Origin: Zygnema cylindricum
Lineage: Eukaryota > Streptophyta > Zygnematophyceae > Zygnematales > Zygnemataceae
Reading direction: 5' to 3'
DNA: 64,000 nt
Assembly: GCA_037447655.1 (NCBI GenBank)
Contig: JBBHKE010002521.1
Coordinates: 149,501-213,500 of the forward strand
The notes under the pieces were generated by a model. It did no database searches. It worked only from the letters and a program-made list of their open reading frames with translations, and was not told the DNA's origin. Positions 56,084-64,000 of this stretch are shown piece after piece (the stretch's first letter is position 1; each line of letters begins with the position of its first letter). The position numbers were made by a program, and so were the translations under genes.

Positions 56084-57655
56084 TAACCCAATGTCTAACC
56101 GCAAAAATAACTTCGCTTACAAGAGTTTGAACCAATGTGGAACCCTAAACGCGAACGGACCACACGGTAAATCGCTATTGTTGTTAACAAAGCACTATAT
56201 TGGTGCCCCTAAATCAAGTCTACTGGACCTAAAATAGGATTGATAACACTACATTTTCCTTTACTCGAGTTTTGGTACGGCTCAATTTGTATCATCTACT
56301 CTAATCCAAGATACTTTAAATAGTGTAACATACGAAATGTGTCAGTCCAAACAAAAACTACTCGTTGTTTAGTTCTGAATTACAAAAAAAGTGTTAGATA
56401 ACGACGTCGACATATCGAAGTGAGTGGCGTCGATACAGGACAGTGCACTCATATTTGGTCATACAAATATGGACGTCATCGGGTGAATTTTTTTTCACGT
56501 GTTGAAGGGTCTGACCATGTGGAGACACACAACAGCTGCAATGTGTAGATAAAATAGTGTCATCTGCGTTAATTAGAGTTAATGTTTGCTTGGTTAACAA
56601 ATAGCAACCGGTAACCGGTAATCCGTAACCGGTCCATCGTTACGCTATTCTGGTCCACAAAGGACGAAACCCTAAATTTGTGAGAAAGATTCGTCATTTG
56701 GCGCTTCCAAAAATCCCCGAGTTGCCAATGACTGTGCTAATAGCTATGGATGTACATTTGAATTTTAGAGTTGTTTAATTGGAGATCCAAAAGCTAATTT
56801 ATCGCGATGTTTTTCGTATCGGTTTCGTAGCTAATGTTCCTGGCTATCAGCCAAGGTCCACCGATATATCTAATGGACGCCTTAGAACCAATCACTCCAA
56901 AGGTCAAAGTAGCTAAAGGGGAAATATGGTACAGTAGTTTGTATGAACCAGATGGTCGTTTACAGGAATTTGTGTGGGTAAATTTTGTATACCTTTCGCC
57001 GAACGGAAAAAAATGTACGGAAAATTTGAAAAAAGCGACAATGCGCGCGAAGGCCTAATTTTTGCGTGCAAAGTTTGAACAAGTAAACGACGGTGCCGTG
57101 TTGGCGCTTGGCCCTATTACATATGTTTTTTGGGTTATTTTTATTATTGTAAATTCAAATTCGGTGAATGTATTTTATGAACACTTCATTATTGTTCCAT
57201 GCGCATATTCAGCGTTTCATGCGTGCGTATTATGCAAGTGGAACCAACGTACCTTGTACTATATTAACGTATTATTATAAGCGTATTTAAAAAATTCCAA
57301 TGTCAACGCATACAACGACTATTTTTTTACTTGTCCGTTGTATGGTACAGTAATAGTTTATTTTTCATTTGTCGTTAAAGTGTTTTTGTACTTTTTATTA
57401 ATCTTAGTGTACCTTTTTAGTTTTGTTTTTTTGTACTCGCCATTTGTTTTATTTCGCTTTGTCGTGTTATCTAACGTTCCTTTTGCAAAGTACGGATTCC
57501 CAACGGATCTATTTTTTCTTTGTTGATTTGTACGTTAACGTCCATTTTTCATTTGTCGTTTTAATGTCATTGTATTGTTTTCTAAACTTTTTCGTTCTTT
57601 ATACAACGCAGGTTTTTGGTTTTGTTTTTTTTTCATTTGTTGTGTAATCTATAGA
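56084..57655. other. Region with degenerate TA-type element and no clear gene
   Basis: 56165-56340 resembles element F's left half (GCCCCTAAAT, ACCTAAAATAGG, ATAGTGTAACATACG). At 56607-56640 there are tandem AACCGGTAA motifs. A 74-codon frame at 56834-57058 (LEPITPKVKVAKGEIW..., MRAKA) is not recognised. 57330-57640 is T-rich. Confidence 0.4.
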
Positions 57656-57918
57656 TTACCGCGAATCCTAGTTATAGTAAATAAAAAATTAGAGTTAGAA
57701 AACAAAAAAAATAGAGTTATTAACGCTAATTTATGTGATAAAGCTTTTTCACAGAGGAAGTTTACTCTTATTTATTTAAGTACTCTATATTGGGTTATGG
57801 CGGCAATAATTATCCGCGCTGTAAATATGATCACTAAATTATGTAGACCTACAAAAACTGGCAGGCCGTACATTTTGACGGCATTATGAAGCTAGTACTA
57901 TTTGTCGCGCTGATTGAA
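57656..57918. repeat. Inverted partial copy of element E
   Basis: Reverse complement of 14943-15168: TTACCGCGAATC, CACAGAGGAAGTTTACTCTT, GGGTTATG...GGCAATAATTATCCGCGCTG and TATTTGTCGCGCTGA all match. The other half of the element is missing. Confidence 0.65.
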
Positions 57919-59807
57919 TAATGTTACGTCGGACCACCGTCTAAGGTTACATGTAAATTTGCACAGCTAAATAATTAAAAATCCACATTTATGGACGAAT
58001 GTATTACGCTTGTAATTCAAGTGTAAACGGCACCTCCGTTACGTTGTTTGATTTTCATATGAAAAAGGTACTTTTGAACTCAAATAACGTCGCACATTGT
58101 TGGTTTTATTAGATTCATTTCACTTTAATAAGGTGCCTTAAATCTAATATAGTTGCGATCTGCTGAGTAAGTTACAGAAGGCACACGTATTACGGTAAAA
58201 AATGATTATAATTTTGTCGCAATTTACAATTACCTTGACGAATCGACGTAACGTGACATATTATTGGATGACTACAGTTATACGTGGTTAATTTATTAAC
58301 CGCAAAAACGTCACAGCTACAAAACAACGATAATACAACACCGTCTTGTCCTTTTGGTCTCTCTTGGAATAAAATTTTGTGCATTCAATAAGATGCTTCA
58401 TTTTTCATGGCATATCTGTAGAATTTTTCAGCGGCAAATTTATAAATTCACGTTTCGTTTTTGAGATTGAAAAAAAGTGAGATTCGAAATTTAAAACCAA
58501 AAATAAAAATCTACATTTTCAGCCCACCGTCCTTTCATATTGGGTTGCCTCGTTTTTTTTACCTCTCACTTTTCTAATTTTCCCATATATATTGCACTCG
58601 TGGAAAAAGCTTTGAGCGGAGATGACAACACCACGCGCAGAAAATGTGGGGACTCAACCTACAGCTGTCAACCCCGCAGGTGTCCCCCGAAACAAAACAA
58701 CATGTTACCATAAATTGAGTGAGACCAACATTTCTTTGAGTTATTTCCAGCCTGTACTTTTTGTTGTAATTTATAAATCTTTATTTCAGTCAATAGGGGT
58801 AAAAATAACTTAGGATATTTTTCATAGTAGTCTACTGTAATACTTACCTCAATTAGTGTTACAGTAACAAAAGGTACACTAGAGTGTATCGTACTTTTGC
58901 AGAGTGTATCGTACTTTTGCAGGGACACGTGTTGGCGAAAGAACGTATGCAGGTTTTTCGGAGTAGCGCCGATAGTCAACCATACGTGTCAAAAAGTTGA
59001 CGATGCGATTCACATGATCGGACAAACGGGATCTGTCCCGAGTATTCCGGAAACATATGGTACAGCTCGACGGTACCATCGTCGATCGAATTTTTTCCAA
59101 CAGACGCAATTCACCTGGGACCACAAGCGGGATTCACGAGGGACCACAAACGTGATTCGCGTGGGACCATAAGTGACGAAGCACTCAGGTGCTTCGTACT
59201 ACACGACCACATTCGGCTGGACTTTAGCGGTCACCGCTGACTAAGTATTTAGAAGGTTTTGTGTACGGTTCAATTTCTGTAAATATTTGAATAACATTAG
59301 TTTGTAGTTTAGTGTGATATAAAATTGTGTTCCATTAATCAGGTATTTAGAAAATAGTAATTAGGGTTTTTGAGGTACACTGACGTACGGGTAGGATGCC
59401 TTGTCGTTAGTCAGGATAATAACCGTAGTAACGATTACCCGAATTAGTGTAGATCAGTAGATACACACAGTGAGCATATAACTTAGGACTTAGCCAATTT
59501 TGTAGTATCAAGTTTTGGGAATATGATTTTCTAAGGGCAGTTTTATGGAAACCTCTATACATCATATCTTATGGTTTACTGGGTCATTTGGGATGCAATT
59601 TTGGTAATTGTCAGTTTATTGTATTGTGTATCACTGTAACAAATTTGAAGCATATTGGATTTTGAAGCATATTGGATTTTTGAATCATTTTTTGTATCAG
59701 TTCTAAGTTGGCTGTTGAGTAGGTACTTTGATAGTTTCTGCTGTTTTTCATGTCTACTTCCACTTCTACTGCTCGTTCTCCGCCTGCAACGGGGTTGTAG
59801 AACAACA
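57919..59807. other. Spacer and probable family-B-like LTR
   Basis: No gene. Short tandem duplications at 58881-58920 (20-bp unit AGAGTGTATCGTACTTTTGC) and 59642-59682 (TTGAAGCATATTGGATT). The last few hundred bases before 59807 should be the 5' LTR of the following copia element (it ends AACAACA), but its start could not be set. Confidence 0.4.
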
Positions 59808-61396
59808 GGTTATGGGCCTTTCGTCAAGAATTCCTATCTTCAATGGCCAAAAGTATGCGTACTCGGCGGCGATGGTTGAATCGTCGTTTGAAACTGCTGA
59901 CATATTGGTGGTCTTGGATGGCTTCCTTGATGAAACAGATCGAACTTGGGCGAAAAAGAATTCAATGGCAAGGAACAATCTAATTCTTTGTATTTAAGAA
60001 AATTTGGTCATGTCTCAACTGAAAATGAAGAAGGCGAGGGAGATTTGGACATCACTCAAATCCGCTTTTGAGAAAGCGAATGTTCGGAGGAGCTCTTGGT
60101 GGCTGGAAAAATTTGGGGATACAAATACACGGGGGGAACTATGGTTGAGTATTGTGACAATTCTCGCGCGCTCATTGATGCTCACTGTTCTGCTGGGGGG
60201 TCATTTCTTGAGTTTCAACAGGCAGCTTTGCTTATTATAGGTCTCCCTAGTAGCATGAAGGGTGTGTCTGTTGAATTAAAGAGTTATGATAAAGCTAGCT
60301 GGTCATTTCAAATGGCGTATAATCTTATATTGGAGGAAGAAACAAATACTAAACTCTTTGAGGGAGAAGGAAAAGGTTGAAGCAATTGCAACAAACTTTG
60401 ACAAAAGAAATCAGTTTAATCAGAATAGGAACCAGTTTGACCAGAATCAGAATCAGTTTAATCAGAGGCAGAATAGGCCATCTACTACTGCTTGTTTCTA
60501 CTGTTCTCAGAAGGGTCAAGGATACAGGTACTGTCCTAAATTGAAAAGCCAAATGATACAGGTTAATACAGGCCAGGTTGGCAACTGAGACAGTATTACC
60601 GAGGTTTTTCTGGAAATCCTTCCCGTAGAAATGCTCTTTTTTCAGCTTCTGCAACTGATGCAGATGAGTCTCTCATCTTCAATGAGCAAGAGGAGGCGGA
60701 TTTATTTGCTATGGCGGCTGCCATGGAGGGTCCAAAGGATGCAGGATGGATCATGGACACGGGAGCGTCTGCCCACATGTGCTGGAACAAGGTGGCTTTT
60801 ATGAATCTGCAGCAAACATCTCCAAAGAGTATCTACTATGCTTGCGGCATGAGTGTTCTAACCTCAGCTCAAGGTGATGTATTATTGATGGTAGATGTGG
60901 GGGGAAAGTCGGTAGAGAGAACACTTCACAATGTTTTGTATGTTCCATATTTTAAGAAAAATCTTTTTTGTACATCATTAGTGGAGAGCAAAGGCTTTGA
61001 AGTTGTTCTGAAAGGAGGGAGACAGGTTGTTAGCAAGAAAGGGAAATTTGCAGTAGCAGGAACTAGAGATGCAAGCAAAATGTACTGAATGGACATAGCT
61101 GAATATAAAGAAAATGATGTTCTCTACTCTAGTGTCAATCTGATAATGAGTTGTGGCATAATAGACTAGGACACATGAATTATGATAGTCAAAAGAAAAT
61201 GGTGAATTCGGGAAATGTTGATGGAGTTTCTCTCACATCTCATCCTATAATAACATATGGTGGTTGTTCACTTGGCAAGATCCACAAATTGCCATTTCCA
61301 CAGGAAACAGACCACAGATCGGAAAAAGCTCTGCAGCTCATCCATTCTGATGTTCTCGGTCCTTCACAAGTGGCTTCGGCTGGAGGGGTTATGTAG
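59728..61396 (+). pseudogene. Copia family B gag-protease-integrase remnant, copy 2
   Basis: Gag pieces 59728-59997 (QQVMGLSSRIPIFNGQKY), 60004-60380 and 60286-60588 with zinc knuckle CFYCSQKGQGYRYC, in which the metal-binding His is Gln. Protease at about 60750 (WIMDTGASAHM, intact D-T-G). Integrase HHCC starts at 61151 (MWHNRLGH) but the first Cys of CDGC is changed (YGGC). The frame ends at 61396 right after the first catalytic Asp region (HSDVLG). The rest of pol is absent: the SINE follows from 61412. About as decayed as the copy at 22064-25567. Confidence 0.85.
59808..59818 (+). promoter_or_regulatory. Primer-binding site, second family-B copy
   Basis: GGTTATGGGCC follows the LTR-type end CAACA and is part of the gag frame (QQVMG), as in the other copia elements. 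Confidence 0.7.
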
Positions 61397-61411
61397 AAAC
61401 TAATGGTTTTA

Positions 61412-61690
61412 AAGTATTTTCTAGGTCTGAATAGAAATAAAGAAGCCGAGGCAGTCTACCTCTAACTTCTCTCTCCAACTCTCAAACTTGTCGCAGTCAC
61501 TGAGAAATTGGAGAGGAAGCTAGAGCCATGGCTACCTAGGCTATCTTGAGGTTTACGGGAAATTTATAGTAGTTAGGGATTAATTTTATCTAAAATGTAT
61601 GTGCCGGCCACAGGATTTGATCCCTGTACCTACCGGTCGGTAGACAGGGAATAGCCGGTAGCCTTAGCCGTTAAGTCTAGGATTAGTGTT
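61412..61690 (-). mobile_element. tRNA-derived SINE, copy 2
   Basis: On the minus strand it has an A-box-like AACGGCTAAGGCTACCGG, a B-box-like GGGATCAAATCCTG at 61625-61612, and ends with AGAGGTAGACTGCCT followed by CTATTCAGACCTAGAAAATAC, shared with the SINE at 54435-54685. It lies at the point where the copia integrase is cut. Confidence 0.65.
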
Positions 61691-62443
61691 ACTTAGTATA
61701 TAGTTTGATATTTATTTAAATGATTATACGTGCGATAAATCATTTAACTGAAATGGATTACGCGATACATAGATCCAGTAATATATAATGTACGAATTAC
61801 GGTACGAACAAAAATCAATACCGCGCATTTGTTTCGTAATTGAAACAAATACCGCGCATGTATTTATTACGGCTACGATTAAATCCGAATTTAATTGGAC
61901 GGCCGGGATTAGCGCCGAGATCGCGGAGGAAGATTTTGGCGGTTTGTGGCCATCGCCACATCAGATGACGCGTGGCGAAATTACGTTGGATCGTGGAATC
62001 TCCGGAGATTATGGCACCGAATCCGGATATGACATGTGTCGACATTTAGGCCATGTCGTACAATGTCCGTACGTAAAGTACACCGGCAGATGTACTTTTA
62101 TGTACGGAACTCTATTCTGATTGGTTTCCGTACATCAGTAGATAGAGTCTGTGAGGGAGATAGGACTTAGAAAAAATTAGAAGATAGGACCCCCTCTCCC
62201 AGAGAGCTTCTGTACAAAAGGTCAACTTTGACCCTCCATAACTTACTGCTCAAGGGAGCAAATTCATAGATTCTTTTTGCTACCGACTCAGGGGAGTCTT
62301 GCCTTCACAGGGGTGTAGGTGGTCAAGGTTTTTGTCTGCCAGGGTGGCAGTAATTTTTGCTGAAACACAAAGGGGTCAGGATTATCCTAGAGGCTTCTTG
62401 GAAGCTGTCCACTCTGAGGACTTATGGAGGTCTCACAGTTTCA
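61691..62443 (+). repeat. Probable 5' LTR of copia family D (start unresolved)
   Basis: The sequence directly before the primer-binding site at 62444 ends TTTCA and contains the gag start ATG at 62424. The left boundary is not visible, since no second LTR lies within the window. Confidence 0.4.
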
Positions 62444-64000
62444 GGTTATGGGCCCACCCTCTAGGGTACCAATCTTTAATGGAACTGGCTTCATATACTG
62501 GGAAAGTATGATGATAGGAGCTCTATGTGAAAAAAGGTTTTGGGGGATAGTGAGTGGACGGTTGGGGCGTCCATCAAGTCTTGGAATTCCTCTAGGGTTT
62601 GGAGGAACCAGATTCACCAGGAAAGAGGATCCACCTTCAACGGAGGAAACAAAAGAAGGAGAGGTGGTGGACAAATGAAAGGAGAAGGAGACGACCACAC
62701 CAATAGCAACTGGTTCGACATTCATGTCAACTATTCCGAGGAATGAGGAGAATGATACTGAAACCTGGGACTTCAACAACATGGCGGCAAAGCACTTCAT
62801 CCTACGCCATCTCACTCAAGGACTTGCATGTCCTCATTTGAAAGTAGAAAGTGCATCCGATCTTTGGATGGCTCTCATAGAGATGTACCGAAGTGGTACG
62901 ATTCAGCAACAACAGTTGGCTGATCAGAAAGTTAAGGAGTATGTATACAAAGGGGGAAATATGTTGGATTTTTGCAATGAGTTTGCTACACTCTTCATGG
63001 AGCTAGAGAGTGTGGGAAAAGATTTCAGTGAAAAAGAAAAGGTTAACTGTTTACTGATGAAGTTACCTGATGAGTTCGTGAACATAGTTTACCGTGTGCA
63101 GGACTTGCCTGACTGAAGGTGGATATGGAACTCAGTGGTAGGAATGATTATCATTCAAGAGAATACAATTGAGATCCGAAGGGGAGGAAAGAGTGGCCAA
63201 GCCTTGGCAACAGCGACTGATTGGAGGAACAGGGATTCCTGAAAACCGGTCGGAAACTATCGAGGTAGGGAGCAGAAAAATCAGGCCGATGAGTTCGAAC
63301 CAAGGGCTCCCAAAGGTCTATGTCATTTTTGTAAGAAACCGGGGCACTATATGGCAGAGTGCACTAAGCTAACCGAGCTTCGGTTAAAGGAGGGGCAGAC
63401 CGGTGGTACCCCGAGAGGAAAGAAAAAGGCCCTTGTCACACAGGTACTTGAGGCTGAATCCGAGGACGAGGACGATGAGCTCCTGTTGGATGAGGAGTTG
63501 GAGGCGAAAAATGAGGTCGAAATTCCACGAAGGCAGAAATGTGCTTACGGTAGATTGAAAGTTGAAGCAAGCTGGATTGTAGATTCAGGTGCCTCCATGC
63601 ACATGTGTAAGGATAGACACCTGTTCACTAAGATAAGAAAGATTCCCACCGTAGAGATAGAGTACGGGGATGGGACGATAGTCACCACTACTCTTGTAGG
63701 ATCGGTAGATCTGAAAGTGTTAGTAGAAGGAAAGACATCCATATTAACATTCTCCGATGTATTGTTTTTTTCGGAGCTGAAGAAAAATCTTATCTCTACA
63801 TCTGTATTAGATGATAAGGATTTTTTTCCTAGCACTAGGGAAGGAGTCTTTACTGCTAGTTATGAGGATGATGTCTATTTCATTGCTTAGAAAGGTAGCC
63901 ATGGAATGTTTAGGCTGATCTTAAGTAATGAAAAGAAGAAACTTTATTATGCTGGTGTTCATGATATTATGATGTGGCATAAGAGGCTTGGGCATGTGAA
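62424..64000 (+). pseudogene. Copia family D gag-protease, runs off the window
   Basis: Starts MEVSQFQVMGPPSRVPIFNG (62424). Gag continues in a shifted frame (62724-63116: FILRHLTQGL, SASDLWMALIEMY, LPDEFVNIVYRVQDLP). The zinc knuckle CHFCKKPGHYMAEC lies at about 63320-63362. Protease WIVDSGASMHM is at about 63573-63605 with the catalytic D-S-G intact. The pre-integrase segment ends with MWHKRLGHV at the window edge. At least two frameshifts and stops (63114, 63888) are visible, so this copy is defective. The gag differs clearly from families A and B. Confidence 0.85.
62444..62458 (+). promoter_or_regulatory. Primer-binding site, copia family D
   Basis: GGTTATGGGCCCACC, identical to the family A site (15 nt complement of the initiator tRNA-Met anticodon arm), embedded in the gag codons QVMGPPS. 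Confidence 0.75.

Overview
The window is eukaryotic, repeat-dominated nuclear DNA with one convincing host gene. That gene (exons between 44193 and 50189) encodes a 7-segment membrane protein of the plant DUF3537 / gustatory-receptor-like family. The DUF3537 form is characteristic of land plants, so I read the source as a land plant. The abundance of copia-type elements, tiny DNA transposons and satellites hints at a bryophyte or other early-diverging lineage, but that part is inference. A 899-base run of N (20900-21798) marks an assembly gap.

Layout. 230-3640: decayed non-LTR (LINE-like) retrotransposon ORFs in both orientations. 4439-9995: an almost complete Ty1/copia element with near-identical LTRs and a 5-bp target-site duplication. 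10130-13560: a 20-bp CG-rich tandem array, a duplicated 180-bp segment, a second LINE remnant and G-rich low-complexity DNA. 13560-20110: small DNA transposons with TACACCG...CGGTGTA termini, a 281-codon orphan ORF, a 32-bp minisatellite and a probable hAT-like element with nested insertions. 20900-21798: gap. 22064-26212: a decayed copia element (family B). 26213-32830: two 40-bp satellite arrays, each abutting a family-B LTR end, interleaved with a gag-only copia-like element (family C) whose body is interrupted by an inverted RT fragment. 34855-39568: a decayed Ty3/gypsy element and two direct LTR copies. 39569-43370: Harbinger-like TAA-flanked elements with a central perfect hairpin, including a near-identical 716-bp segmental duplication. 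44193-50189: the DUF3537 gene. 50190-59800: mostly unannotatable AT-rich DNA with local repeats, one SINE and another Harbinger-like element. 59800-61411 and 62424-64000: two further copia gag-pol remnants, with a second SINE copy (opposite strand) between them.

The most interesting signal concerns the copia elements. In four of them the base pairs right after the LTR form a 10-15 nt complement to the anticodon arm of initiator tRNA-Met, i.e. the 'half-tRNA' primer site of Drosophila copia and other Hemivirus-type elements rather than the usual plant-type site. In the same elements the gag reading frame begins inside the LTR and runs through the LTR end and the primer-binding site (conserved residues QVMG). 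A fifth element (family C) keeps an LTR that ends in the same coding pattern.
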